A stretch of 64,000 nt of DNA. Origin: Achromobacter agilis. Lineage in GTDB: Bacteria; Pseudomonadota; Gammaproteobacteria; Burkholderiales; Burkholderiaceae_B. Made by a program: the position numbers and the translations under genes. How positions within the stretch are numbered: the stretch's first letter is position 1; the number at the start of each line of letters is the position of its first letter. The notes under the pieces were generated by a model. It was not told the origin of the DNA and ran no database searches. It saw only the letters and a program-made list of their open reading frames with translations. Where the stretch lies: contig NZ_UFQB01000007.1 in assembly GCF_900496965.1 (NCBI RefSeq), positions 62,001 through 126,000 of the forward strand, given 5' to 3'. Shown piece by piece: positions 17,445 through 25,658 of the stretch.

Positions 17445-17750
17445 TCATTGCGGGCCGGACAGGACGCCGGCCGCGATGATGAGCAGGACGAGCGCGGAAA
17501 TCGCGGTGTAGGCGTAGTCGCGTTCGCGCAGGAAGAGGGCCAGCATCAGCGCCACCCGCGCGACCGGCAGCAGGATGAAGAGCGCCACGCCCGCCTGCAC
17601 GAAGCGGTAGCCGGCCTGGCCGCCGGCCGGCGGCAGGAAGTCCAGCGCCATCCCGATGGCGATGCAGGCCGAGGCGGCCCAGGTGCCGTACCAGAGCAGC
17701 GCCGCGATGCCGCGGTCGCGCCTGGCCTGTTTTTCCGGTTGCGGGTTCAT
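17445..17750 (-). CDS. DUF1634 membrane protein
   Basis: A 101-residue protein with three predicted membrane helices, at about residues 15-38, 50-73 and 80-97. DUF1634 genes often sit next to TauE/SafE-type permeases, as here, and are thought to help them. The start ATG overlaps the stop of the permease gene by four bases, so translation is coupled. A much longer frame containing it upstream is a shadow of the permease gene. Confidence 0.8.
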   Translation of the reverse strand: MNPQPEKQARRDRGIAALLWYGTWAASACIAIGMALDFLPPAGGQAGYRFVQAGVALFILLPVARVALMLALFLRERDYAYTAISALVLLIIAAGVLSGPQ

Positions 17751-18607
17751 GCCGGCCCTCCGGGAATGGACACGCCCAGGGCGCTCAGGAGCATCTGCAC
17801 GGCCAGCAGCGCCAGGACGATGACAAAGAAGAGGCGCAGCTTGTCCGCGGGCAGCCCCATCAGCAGGCGGGCGCCGAGCAGCGCCCCCGCGACCGAGCCC
17901 AGCGCGACCGGCCCGGCGATGCCGATATCGATGTCGCCCCGCACGAAGTAAGCGCCGGCGCTGGCCGCGGCGGTCACGCCGATCATGAAGTTCGACGTGG
18001 CCGAGGACACTTTGATCGGCAACCGCAAGGCCGCGTCCATCGCGGGAATCTTGAGCACGCCCGAACCGATGCCCAGCAGCGCCGAGATCAGGCCCGCGCC
18101 ATACATCAGCGAAAGGCCCAGCGGCACGCGGCCGACCTGGTAGTGCACTTCCCTGCCCTGGGCCCGGTCGGGAAAGCTCGAATGCAGGCGCAGCGCCGTG
18201 GCCCAGCTGGCGGCGTCGGGCGCGCCGGTATCGGGCGCCTCGCGGCGGCGCGCCAGCATCTGCTGCGCGGACAGGGCCAGGATGGCGGCGAACAGGCCAT
18301 AGAGGAATTCCGTGGAAACGATGCCGATGAGGAACACGCCGGTCAGCGCGCCGAGCGTGGTGGCCGTTTCGAGCACGATGGCGAGCCGGACGTTGGTCAG
18401 GCGGCCTTTGAGGAAGGGCGCCGCGCTGCCGCAAGAGCAGGCGATCACCGAAATGATGCTGGCGCCGATGGCGACGTGGATGTCGACACCGAACAACAAC
18501 GTCAGGATGGGTACGATGAAAATGCCGCTGGCCATGCCCAGCACGCCGCCCAGCGCGCTGGCGCCGAACGCCGCGGCGAAAAGCCAGAAGATCCCGGACG
18601 CGTCCAT
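17747..18607 (-). CDS. TSUP (TauE/SafE) family permease
   Basis: A 286-residue inner-membrane permease of the TSUP family, which moves sulfite, sulfoacetate, thiosulfate or other small anions. It has eight or so hydrophobic segments, with the two family repeats FGASALGGVLGMASG near the N-terminus and GIGSGVLKIPAMD in the second half. Gly/Ser/Pro-rich turns match the family. I chose the ATG at 18607, which shares its A with the TGA of the regulator gene (TGATG); a GTG one codon earlier is possible. It is the middle gene of a GntR-TSUP-DUF1634 unit, so its ligand is probably that of the regulator. Confidence 0.88.
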   Translation of the reverse strand: MDASGIFWLFAAAFGASALGGVLGMASGIFIVPILTLLFGVDIHVAIGASIISVIACSCGSAAPFLKGRLTNVRLAIVLETATTLGALTGVFLIGIVSTEFLYGLFAAILALSAQQMLARRREAPDTGAPDAASWATALRLHSSFPDRAQGREVHYQVGRVPLGLSLMYGAGLISALLGIGSGVLKIPAMDAALRLPIKVSSATSNFMIGVTAAASAGAYFVRGDIDIGIAGPVALGSVAGALLGARLLMGLPADKLRLFFVIVLALLAVQMLLSALGVSIPGGPA

Positions 18608-19347
18608 CACGCTTTGCGCGCAAGCCGCGACAAGCGGGTGGAAAACCGGATCAGGTCGCCGCGGTAGTAGAGCTTTTCATAGTCGACGGGCCGCTGCCCT
18701 TCCGTGTAAGACGTGCGCTCGATCAGGAAGATCGGGCTGCCGGCCTCCACGCCCAGGGCCTGCGCCACATGCTCGTCCGCCGTCACGGCTTCGAGCTGGT
18801 ACTGGGCTTCGATCAGCGGCAGCTCGTAGCGCAGTTCCAGCAGGTCGAAGATGGGCTCGGCCTCCAGGTCGTTGCTGGCGACCTTCTCGCCGATGTCCAG
18901 CGGCAGGTAGGTTTCATCGAACGACATGGCCGTGCCGTCCGCCAGGCGCACGCGCTCGATGCGGTAGACCATCGCGCCCCGCGCCACTTCCAGCTGGCGC
19001 GCCACGTCTTCCGTGGCGGGCACCGGCCGCTTGTCCAGCAGGCGCGCCGTGGCCTGGCGGCCGAGCGCGGTCATGTCTTCGACGAATCCGCTCAGCGACG
19101 TCAACGCCTGGGTCAGCTTGGGTTCCGTGACGAAGGTGCCCTTGCCGCGCCGGATTTCCACCAGGCCGCGCGCAACCAGGTTTTCCACCGCCTTGCGCAC
19201 CGTGGTGCGGCTGACGGCGAAGCGCTCGATCAGCTGGCCTTCCGTGGGCAGGCGGCTGCCGGACGGCAGGATGCCGGCGGCGATTTCCGCGGCCAGCGCC
19301 GTTTCCACCTTGACGTAGAGCGGAGCATGTTCGACGTTTTTTTGCAT
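18607..19347 (-). CDS. GntR/HutC-family transcriptional regulator
   Basis: A 246-residue regulator with an N-terminal winged helix (PLYVKVETALAAEI, then LPTEGQLIERFAVSRTTVRKAVENLV) and a C-terminal UTRA ligand-binding domain (YRIERVRLADG, FDETYLP, SPIFLIERTSY). This is the HutC subgroup. It is translationally coupled to the permease gene downstream through a TGATG overlap. A perfect 7-2-7 inverted repeat lies 14-29 nt before the start codon, so autoregulation is likely. It probably controls the permease unit in response to the transported anion or a metabolite of it. Confidence 0.92.
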   Translation of the reverse strand: MQKNVEHAPLYVKVETALAAEIAAGILPSGSRLPTEGQLIERFAVSRTTVRKAVENLVARGLVEIRRGKGTFVTEPKLTQALTSLSGFVEDMTALGRQATARLLDKRPVPATEDVARQLEVARGAMVYRIERVRLADGTAMSFDETYLPLDIGEKVASNDLEAEPIFDLLELRYELPLIEAQYQLEAVTADEHVAQALGVEAGSPIFLIERTSYTEGQRPVDYEKLYYRGDLIRFSTRLSRLARKA

Positions 19348-19360
19348 GAGCCATCATAAC

Positions 19361-19376
19361 ATCATGATGTCATGAT
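19361..19376. promoter_or_regulatory. Inverted repeat, probable GntR operator
   Basis: ATCATGA and TCATGAT face each other across a TG centre. The site is 14-29 nt before the GntR start, where RNA polymerase or the ribosome would be blocked. AT-rich context in a GC-rich genome supports a regulatory role. Confidence 0.5.
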
Positions 19377-19438
19377 GACGCAACACCGGAGGGGCATTAG
19401 GGGTGCCGGAGCCGGCAACTGGTAGTCTTCGGGGGCCT

Positions 19439-19467
19439 GCCGGCGCTTCCCGCGCCGGCGCCCTTTT
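19439..19467 (+). terminator. Leader hairpin with T4 before the DUF1993 gene
   Basis: GCCGGCGC and GCGCCGGC form an 8-bp stem around TTCCC, followed by GCCCTTTT. It has the shape of an intrinsic terminator but lies directly before a start codon at 19483, with no upstream gene reading this way. It may be an attenuator or a 5-prime stabilising hairpin. Confidence 0.35.
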
Positions 19468-19482
19468 CAAGCGAGACACGAA

Positions 19483-19992
19483 ATGAGCAGTTTCATGCAC
19501 AGCGCCTCCGTTCCCGTCCTGACGCAAATGCTGTCGGCCTTGTCCGACGTGCTGAAGAAGGCGGAAACCCACGCCGCGGAAAAGAACATCGACCCGCAGG
19601 CGTATCTGGGCGCCCGCCTGTTCCCCGACATGTTCCCCCTGTCGCGCCAGGTGCAGATCGCGTCGGACTTCGCCAAGGGCATCGCCTCGCGCCTGGCCGG
19701 CGCGGAAGTCCCGTCGTGGCCGGACAGCGAGGCCAGCTTCGCCGGCCTGCAGGCCCTGATCGCCAAGACGCTGGAACACCTGGCCTCGTTCGGCCCCGAA
19801 CAGTTCGAACAGAGCGAAGCCCTGGAAATCGTGCTGCGTCCCGGCACGCCCAAGGAAAAGAAGCTGAGCGGCAGCGCCTACCTGCTGCACTATGGCCTGC
19901 CGCAGTTCTTCTTCCACGTGACCACCGCCTACGACATCCTGCGCCACAACGGCCTGGAAATCGGCAAGCGCGATTACATGGGCAAGTACTGA
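19483..19992 (+). CDS. DUF1993 family protein
   Basis: A 169-residue cytoplasmic protein of the DUF1993 family, a helical-bundle group related in shape to DinB-like proteins. Conserved features are the FPDMFPLSRQVQ stretch and the C-terminal FFFHVTTAYDILRHNG with the closing GKRDYMG. The function is unknown. It stands alone between divergent and convergent neighbours. The ribosome-binding site is weak (GAGAC), and a stem-loop with a T-run precedes it. Confidence 0.85.
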   Translation: MSSFMHSASVPVLTQMLSALSDVLKKAETHAAEKNIDPQAYLGARLFPDMFPLSRQVQIASDFAKGIASRLAGAEVPSWPDSEASFAGLQALIAKTLEHLASFGPEQFEQSEALEIVLRPGTPKEKKLSGSAYLLHYGLPQFFFHVTTAYDILRHNGLEIGKRDYMGKY

Positions 19993-19998
19993 TTCGAC

Positions 19999-20026
19999 GT
20001 CGCGGGCCCCGCGCGGGGCCCGCGAC
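19999..20026. terminator. Long GC hairpin between convergent genes
   Basis: GTCGCGGGCCCC and GGGGCCCGCGAC form a perfect 12-bp stem around GCGC, in the 37-nt gap between the DUF1993 gene and the convergent aldolase gene. No T-run follows on either strand. Position suggests a bidirectional terminator. Confidence 0.5.
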
Positions 20027-20029
20027 CGC

Positions 20030-20794
20030 CTACTCCGCGTAGCCGGGGTTGCGGCGGTCCAGCCGGCGCAGCAGCCCCGGCCAAGCCAGCATGGCCTTGT
20101 GCGCGCGGTCGGCCTGCGACTCGACCGTCGCGTTCTTCAGGATGTCGGGCGGGATGTAGGTCAGCTCCCCGCCGGCCTGGGCCCGCACCTGCACCATGCA
20201 GGCGGCCTCCAGGCGGTGCATGGCCTGGAACGCCTCGGCCATGCTCTGCCCCACCGTCAGCAGGCCATGATTACGCAGGATGAGGTAGCTGTTGCTGCCC
20301 AGGTCGCGCACCAGGCGCGGCTGCTCCTCGGGGTTGAGCGCCAGGCCTTCGTAATCGTGGTAGCCGAGAGAGCGCAGCACGATGAACGCGAACTGCGACA
20401 AGGGCAGCAGCCCCTCCTTCTGCGCCGATACCGCCACGCCATTGATTGAGTGCGTGTGCAGCACGCACATCGCATCCTTGCGGGCGGCGTGGATACAGCT
20501 GTGGATCGTGAAGCCCGCGGGATTGATGTCGTACTCGGATTCCATGACCTTGCGGCCGTCCAGGTCGATCTTGACCAGGCTGGACGCCGTGATCTCATCG
20601 AACATCATCCCGTAGGGGTTGATCAGGAAGTGTTCCGTCCCGGGTACCTTGGCCGTGATGTGCGTGAAGATCAGATCGTCCCAGCCGAACAGCGCCACCA
20701 GCCGGTACAACGCCGCCAGGTCCTTGCGGACCTGCCATTCCGTTGCACCGACGCGTTCGCGCACGCTGCCGCCCGTGTTGCCTACCGTATCCAT
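20030..20794 (-). CDS. Class II aldolase/adducin family protein
   Basis: A 254-residue zinc-dependent class II aldolase-fold protein. Metal-ligand candidates are in VLHTHSINGVAVS and LRNHGLLTVG. The N-terminal DLIFTHITAKVPG and INPYGMMFDEI segments match the family. Members are aldolases or epimerases acting on sugar phosphates and related hydroxyacids, but many bacterial ones are uncharacterised. Start ATG at 20794 has AAGGAGACGGT upstream, decisive against a longer frame reaching 21037. It is divergent from the acyl-CoA ligase gene, with a perfect 12-bp palindrome between them that may regulate one or both. Confidence 0.88.
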   Translation of the reverse strand: MDTVGNTGGSVRERVGATEWQVRKDLAALYRLVALFGWDDLIFTHITAKVPGTEHFLINPYGMMFDEITASSLVKIDLDGRKVMESEYDINPAGFTIHSCIHAARKDAMCVLHTHSINGVAVSAQKEGLLPLSQFAFIVLRSLGYHDYEGLALNPEEQPRLVRDLGSNSYLILRNHGLLTVGQSMAEAFQAMHRLEAACMVQVRAQAGGELTYIPPDILKNATVESQADRAHKAMLAWPGLLRRLDRRNPGYAE

Positions 20795-20930
20795 ACCGTC
20801 TCCTTGTTTGCGGAATCTGCCTGCGGCGATCGAACGCCGGGCCTTGCCGGGTACTTTATTCCCTTTGCCGGAAACCGGCGCGCCCGGCGTCCGCCGGCCG
20901 GCCGTTCCCGAGCGCCCCCGGGCGGAGAAT

Positions 20931-20942
20931 TCACATATGTGA
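20931..20942. promoter_or_regulatory. Perfect palindrome TCACATATGTGA
   Basis: A 12-bp perfect palindrome in the 172-bp divergent region between the class II aldolase and the pim-like operon. It lies 24 nt before the ligase ATG at 20967. AT-rich in a GC-rich gap. The embedded IclR-type regulator at 23572 is a reasonable candidate to bind it. Confidence 0.5.
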
Positions 20943-20966
20943 TGGAAATGCCCCATCATCATTCCT

Positions 20967-22526
20967 ATGATTCGACTCAATTGCAGCCCTCTTGCCGCTC
21001 CTATGTCCGTCGATCTTCCCGATACCGATTTCCGCATTCACCAACTGGTCGGCCGGCACCTGTCCCGCCAGGCCGATCATGTGGCTCTGATTTCCGATGA
21101 AGGCCGGTGGACCTACGCGCAACTCGATGCCGCCGTCCTCGCGCTGGCGGATGGCCTGGCGGCCCGCGGGCTGCGCGCCGGCGACCGCCTGTTGATCATC
21201 GGGGAAAGCGGCGGCGCCCAACTGGCCGCGGTGCTGGCATGCAGCCGGCTCGACGCCTGGGCGGTCGTCGTCAACGCCCGCATGACCGCAGTCGAGGTCG
21301 ACGCCATCAAGGCGCACTGCGAGCCCCGGCTCCTGCTGGCCACCAGCGGCCTGTCGGCCGACGCCCGAGCCCACGGCTTGCGCCACGGCGCAAGCGAGTT
21401 CGACACCGCCGGGCTGGGCCTTTCGTGCACGGAAGCTGACCCCGCCGCGCGGGCCGAACCCGTGCAGGCGGACGCGCGCGACCAGGTCGCCGTCATGATC
21501 TACACCAGCGGCACCACCGGCACGCCCAAAGGCGTGATGCTTACGCACGCCAATCTGGGCCATTCCTCGGCGGTCGCGCGGCATGCCCGCGGGACCGGCC
21601 CGGCCGATCTCGTCTATTCGGCCCTGCCCATCTCCCATGTGTACGGCCTGAGCAGCGTGGCGCTTGCCGCGCTGGGCGCCGGCGCCACGCTGCAGCTGGC
21701 CAGCCGTTTCGACGTTTCGCACGCGATCGCCGCCCTGGCCCAGGGCGTGACGATGCTGCACGGCGTACCCGCTATGTACGTGCGCGTGCTGCAGGCCCAT
21801 GAACAGGGAGCGGCCATCGCCGCGCCGCGGATCCGCCTGCTGCATTGCGGCGGCGCGCCGCTGGATCCATCCCTCAAGGCTCGCATCGAAGCCATATTCG
21901 GCGAACCGATCAACAACGGCTACGGGCTGACCGAAGCCTCGCCGACGATCAGCATGGTGCCCTACCGCCAACGGCGCGCGGACCTGAGCGTGGGCTACCT
22001 GATTCCGGGCATACAGGCGCGCATCGTCGACGAACATGCGCAGGCCGTCGCGCCGGGCGAAGTGGGCGAGCTGCAGGTGCGCGGCCCCAACGTCATGAAG
22101 GGCTATTACAAGGCGCCCGAGCAGACGGCCCAGGCCCTTGGCGACGACGGCTGGCTGCGCACCGGCGACCTGTTGCGCGCAGCCCCCGACGGCGCCCTGT
22201 TCGTCATGGGCCGCATCAAGGACCTCATCATCCGGTCCGGCTTCAACGTCTACCCCAGCGAAGTCGAGGCGGCGCTGAACGCGTACGCCGGGGTGCGCCA
22301 ATCCTGCGTGGTCGGCGTCCCCAAAGAGGGCGATGAGCAGATCGTCGCGTTCATCGAGGCGGAGGAAGGGCGAAGCGTCCAGGTGGACGCCCTGCAGGCG
22401 TTCGCGCGCGAGCGGCTGGCGCCCTACAAGCGGCCCCAGAAGATCGTCCTGCTGGCCCGCCTGCCTGCCGCGGACAACGGAAAAATACTGCGCAAAGCCA
22501 TGGTCGACCTGGCGCGCGGAAGCTGA
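20967..22526 (+). CDS. AMP-dependent acyl-CoA synthetase, first gene of pim-like operon
   Basis: A 519-residue ANL-superfamily ligase. The phosphate loop YTSGTTGTPKG is at residues 179-189; other motifs are NNGYGLTEASP, GRIKDLIIRSG and the C-terminal PAADNGKILRK with the catalytic lysine. It activates a carboxylic acid to its CoA ester for the dehydrogenases downstream. The start is uncertain: ATG 20967 and ATG 21003 both lack a good ribosome-binding site. The Bug gene begins 45 nt later. In Rhodopseudomonas the equivalent gene in the pimelate operon is pimA; the same role is inferred, not shown. Confidence 0.88.
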   Translation: MIRLNCSPLAAPMSVDLPDTDFRIHQLVGRHLSRQADHVALISDEGRWTYAQLDAAVLALADGLAARGLRAGDRLLIIGESGGAQLAAVLACSRLDAWAVVVNARMTAVEVDAIKAHCEPRLLLATSGLSADARAHGLRHGASEFDTAGLGLSCTEADPAARAEPVQADARDQVAVMIYTSGTTGTPKGVMLTHANLGHSSAVARHARGTGPADLVYSALPISHVYGLSSVALAALGAGATLQLASRFDVSHAIAALAQGVTMLHGVPAMYVRVLQAHEQGAAIAAPRIRLLHCGGAPLDPSLKARIEAIFGEPINNGYGLTEASPTISMVPYRQRRADLSVGYLIPGIQARIVDEHAQAVAPGEVGELQVRGPNVMKGYYKAPEQTAQALGDDGWLRTGDLLRAAPDGALFVMGRIKDLIIRSGFNVYPSEVEAALNAYAGVRQSCVVGVPKEGDEQIVAFIEAEEGRSVQVDALQAFARERLAPYKRPQKIVLLARLPAADNGKILRKAMVDLARGS

Positions 22527-22571
22527 CGTCGACACACACCAACAGAAAATACCCAACAACAGGAGACAAAC

Positions 22572-23558
22572 GTGAAACAGGCAGCCAGAAGGCATTTTCT
22601 TGCGGCGGCCGCCGCGCTGGTCGCGGCGTGCAGCCTGCCCGCGCAGGCGGCGGACGCCTGGCCCGCGCGGCCGATCCGCTTCATCGTGCCCAGCGCCGCC
22701 GGCGGCGGGGCCGACACGGTCGCCCGCCTGCTGGCCCAGCATATCGGCGGCGCCCTCAAGCAACCCATCGTGGTCGAAAACCGCGCGGGCGGCTCGGGCG
22801 TCATCGCGGGCAATGCGGTGCTCGGCGCGCCCGCCGACGGCTACACCTTCATGCTCGGATTCACCACCATGTCCCAGCTGCCCGCCACGTCCACGGTGAA
22901 GCTGCCCTACCGCGTCGACACCGACTTCATCCCGGTCTCGCTGGTCGCCAGGTCATCCAACGTGCTGGTGGTCAACCGCAGCAGCGTCGACGTGGACTCG
23001 GTCAAAGCCCTGGTGGATGCGCTGCGCGCCTCGCCCCAGAAGTACAGCTATGGTTCCTACGGCAACGGTTCGACGGGACATTTCCTGGGCGCGCAGTTCC
23101 TGCAGGAAACGAAGACCAACGCCCAGCACGTGCCATACAAGGGCGCCGCCCCCATGATGTCGGACCTGCTGGCCGGCGTGGTTTCCTTCGCGTTTCCCGA
23201 CATCGGCTCGGCCCTGCCCCACCTGAACTCGGACCGCGTCCGCGTCCTGGCCGTGACCGGCGACAAACGCATGGCGACGCTGCCCCAGATCCCGACCATG
23301 GGAGAACTCGGCTATCAGGGTTTCAACCTGGGCGCCTGGTTCGGGCTGTTCGCCGCCAAGGGCACCCCCGACGCCATCGTCCAGGACATGGCGGCGCAAA
23401 TCGCCGGGGCCGTCAAGGCGCCGGAGGTCCAGGCCAAGCTCGTCGGCATGAACCTGGATCCGGTGGGCAGCGATCCCAAAACCTTCGCCGCCTTCTTCCA
23501 GACCGACCTGCAGCGTTGGGCCGACCTGGCGAACAAGGCCAACATCCGCACCGACTGA
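22572..23558 (+). CDS. Bug/TctC-type periplasmic binding protein
   Basis: A 328-residue periplasmic receptor of the Bug family. It has a signal peptide with a twin-arginine-like start (RRHFLAAAA) ending near LPAQA/ADA. Bug motifs follow: WPARPIRFIVPSAAGGGAD, VENRAGGSG, ADGYT and HVPYKGAAP. GTG at 22572 is preceded by AGGAGACAAAC, a strong site. It lies within the beta-oxidation operon, so it should bind the operon's acid substrate in the periplasm. No membrane partner is encoded nearby, as is usual for Bug proteins in Bordetella relatives. Confidence 0.92.
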   Translation: MKQAARRHFLAAAAALVAACSLPAQAADAWPARPIRFIVPSAAGGGADTVARLLAQHIGGALKQPIVVENRAGGSGVIAGNAVLGAPADGYTFMLGFTTMSQLPATSTVKLPYRVDTDFIPVSLVARSSNVLVVNRSSVDVDSVKALVDALRASPQKYSYGSYGNGSTGHFLGAQFLQETKTNAQHVPYKGAAPMMSDLLAGVVSFAFPDIGSALPHLNSDRVRVLAVTGDKRMATLPQIPTMGELGYQGFNLGAWFGLFAAKGTPDAIVQDMAAQIAGAVKAPEVQAKLVGMNLDPVGSDPKTFAAFFQTDLQRWADLANKANIRTD

Positions 23559-23571
23559 GCGGCCATTCCCC

Positions 23572-24435
23572 ATGTCCCGATCCTCCCGCCGGCTCGAACT
23601 TCCCGACGCGTCCGTCAAGGACAGCACGCGTGACCTGGGCCCGCGTTCGGTCAAATCGGCCCAGCGCGTGCTCGAACTGATCGAACTGCTCGAACAGCTG
23701 GGGTGCCCGGTCACGCTGGCGGAGATTGTGCGCGCCAGCGGCTATCCGCAGTCCAGCACCTGGATGCTGGTCCAGACGCTGATGCGCATGGGCTATCTGT
23801 GCCACAACCCCGACGATGGCACCTATATGCCCAGCCTGCGGCTCAACCTGCTGGGCGGCTGGGTGCACGACCTGGCCCTGCCCCGCAGCAACCTGCGCCT
23901 GGCCATGCGCGCGCTGAGCGAACGGCTGGGCCTGAGCATCATCCTCGGTCAGCGCAGCGGCCGCTACGTCCAGTACGCCCACGTGCTCTACGGCGCCAAG
24001 GACCGCAAGACGCAGGTTCCGATCGGCGCGGTGCGGCCGCTGATCGATACGGGCATGGGATACGCGCTGCTGGCGCAGCTGCCCGACGATGAGGTGTGCG
24101 CCATCGCCAGCGTCTGCCTGGCGCGGGCCGAGCACAAGTCGCCGGTTTCGTCCTTGCGGCAGGTGCTCGCCATCGTCGACAAGGCCCGCCAGGCAGGCTT
24201 CGTCTATTCGCACCGCCTGCAAAACGCGAACCGCGCCTCTTTTTCCTTCGCGCTGGTCAGCGACCCCGGCGCAGGAGCGCGCTCCGGCCTCCTGGCGCTG
24301 GCCATCGCCGGAAACCGGCAGGACGTCGCGGCGCGCCTGCGCGATATCCCGCGCACGGTCAATGACGTCGCCGCCGAGTTCCTGCCGGATGTGCCCATCC
24401 ACATCAAGGCGTCCCCTTCCATCCCGCCGATCTGA
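23572..24435 (+). CDS. IclR-family transcriptional regulator inside the operon
   Basis: A 287-residue regulator. The N-terminal winged helix spans about residues 25-90 (SVKSAQRVLELIELL, then TLAEIVRASGYPQSSTWMLV), and the C-terminal effector domain follows (RSGRYVQYAHVL, PLIDTGMGYALLA, GFVYSHRLQNANRASFSFAL). IclR proteins usually respond to small aromatic or aliphatic acids. The gene starts 13 nt after the Bug gene and ends 25 nt before the dehydrogenase gene, so it is made from the same transcript it probably controls. The palindrome at 20931 is a possible site. Confidence 0.9.
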   Translation: MSRSSRRLELPDASVKDSTRDLGPRSVKSAQRVLELIELLEQLGCPVTLAEIVRASGYPQSSTWMLVQTLMRMGYLCHNPDDGTYMPSLRLNLLGGWVHDLALPRSNLRLAMRALSERLGLSIILGQRSGRYVQYAHVLYGAKDRKTQVPIGAVRPLIDTGMGYALLAQLPDDEVCAIASVCLARAEHKSPVSSLRQVLAIVDKARQAGFVYSHRLQNANRASFSFALVSDPGAGARSGLLALAIAGNRQDVAARLRDIPRTVNDVAAEFLPDVPIHIKASPSIPPI

Positions 24436-24460
24436 AGGCAACCATAGAGCGATCATCACC

Positions 24461-25645
24461 ATGGATATTGAAGTCACGCCCGAAGAGCAGGAATTCCGCC
24501 TGGAGGTCCGCCGCTACGCGCAGGCCCACCTGCCCGAGACTGTCCGCCGCAAGGTCCTGTATGGCGAGAAGCTCGAAAAGCAGGAGTACGTGGACTGGCA
24601 GAAGCACCTGCACCGCAAGGGCTGGATCGCGCCGGCCTGGCCCGCGCAATACGGCGGCACGGGCTGGAGCCTGAGCAAGCAGCGCGTATTCCTGCATGAA
24701 CTGGCCCTGCAATGCGCGCCCGAGACCATACCGTTCGGCATATCCATGGTGGGTCCGGTGATCTACACCTTCGGTTCGGAAGCGCAGAAGGCCTTGTACC
24801 TGCCCGCCATCCTGAACTCCGACACCTGGTGGTGCCAGGGTTTCTCCGAACCGAACGCGGGCTCGGACCTCGCCTCGCTGCGCACCCGCGCCGTCGATTG
24901 CGGCGACCACTATCTGCTCAACGGCCAGAAAGCCTGGACGACCCATGGGCGCTTCGCCGACATGATGTTCTGCCTGGCGCGCACGGCGGACACGGGCAAA
25001 CCGCAGCAAGGCATTTCCTTCCTGCTGCTCGACATGAAGACGCCCGGCGTCGAAGTCCGTCCGGTGCGCACCATCGACGAAGGCGCCAGCATCTGCGAAG
25101 TGTTCTTCAATGACGTCCGCGTGCCCAAGTCGGGGCTCGTCGGCAAGGAAGGCGAAGGCTGGACGTATGCCAAATTCCTGCTCGGCCACGAGCGCGCCAT
25201 GATCGCCCGCGTGGGCCGCTCGCGCATGCAGCTGGCGCGCGCGCAGCGGCTGGCCTCGCATCCGCTGGCCGATGGCAGCCGCCCGATCGACAACCCGCTT
25301 TACCGCCAACGGCTGTGCGACATCGAGGCGCGGCTGCGCGCGCTCGAGCTGACCGAACTGCGCGCTCTGTCGGCCTACCGTCCGGGAGCCGGCTTCGATA
25401 TCGCGGATTCCTCCATGCTGAAGATCGAGGGGTCGGAAATCTGCCAGGCGCTGACCGAGCTGCTGCTGGACCTGGCCGGCCGCTACGGCATGGTCTACAC
25501 CGGCCGCTACACGCAGTCGCCGATCGGCGACACCACGGCGCACGGCCTGCTGGGCGACCACCTGTTCAACCGCGTGGCCACGATCTACGGCGGCAGTTCC
25601 GAGATCCAGAAGACCGTGATCGCGAAGAGCCGATTCCAGAAATAA
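24461..25645 (+). CDS. Acyl-CoA dehydrogenase, PimC-like large subunit
   Basis: A 394-residue FAD-dependent dehydrogenase. Conserved regions are PAWPAQYGGTGWS, WWCQGFSEPNAGSDLASL, LNGQKAWTTHGRFADMMFCL, EVFFNDVRVP and, near the C-terminus, IYGGSSEIQKTVIAK. The pattern resembles PimC, the large subunit of pimeloyl-CoA dehydrogenase of Rhodopseudomonas palustris. It is followed 13 nt later by a second, smaller dehydrogenase gene, also as in pim operons. The two probably form one heteromeric enzyme acting on a dicarboxyl-CoA or similar acyl-CoA; this is inferred from order and resemblance. Confidence 0.9.
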   Translation: MDIEVTPEEQEFRLEVRRYAQAHLPETVRRKVLYGEKLEKQEYVDWQKHLHRKGWIAPAWPAQYGGTGWSLSKQRVFLHELALQCAPETIPFGISMVGPVIYTFGSEAQKALYLPAILNSDTWWCQGFSEPNAGSDLASLRTRAVDCGDHYLLNGQKAWTTHGRFADMMFCLARTADTGKPQQGISFLLLDMKTPGVEVRPVRTIDEGASICEVFFNDVRVPKSGLVGKEGEGWTYAKFLLGHERAMIARVGRSRMQLARAQRLASHPLADGSRPIDNPLYRQRLCDIEARLRALELTELRALSAYRPGAGFDIADSSMLKIEGSEICQALTELLLDLAGRYGMVYTGRYTQSPIGDTTAHGLLGDHLFNRVATIYGGSSEIQKTVIAKSRFQK

Positions 25646-25658
25646 GCAAGGACACGCC

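Noticed and set aside
18112-18667. Plus-strand frames antisense to the TSUP permease and GntR genes
   Set aside because: No ribosome-binding site or domain; both minus-strand genes are strongly supported by family motifs and overlapping stops.
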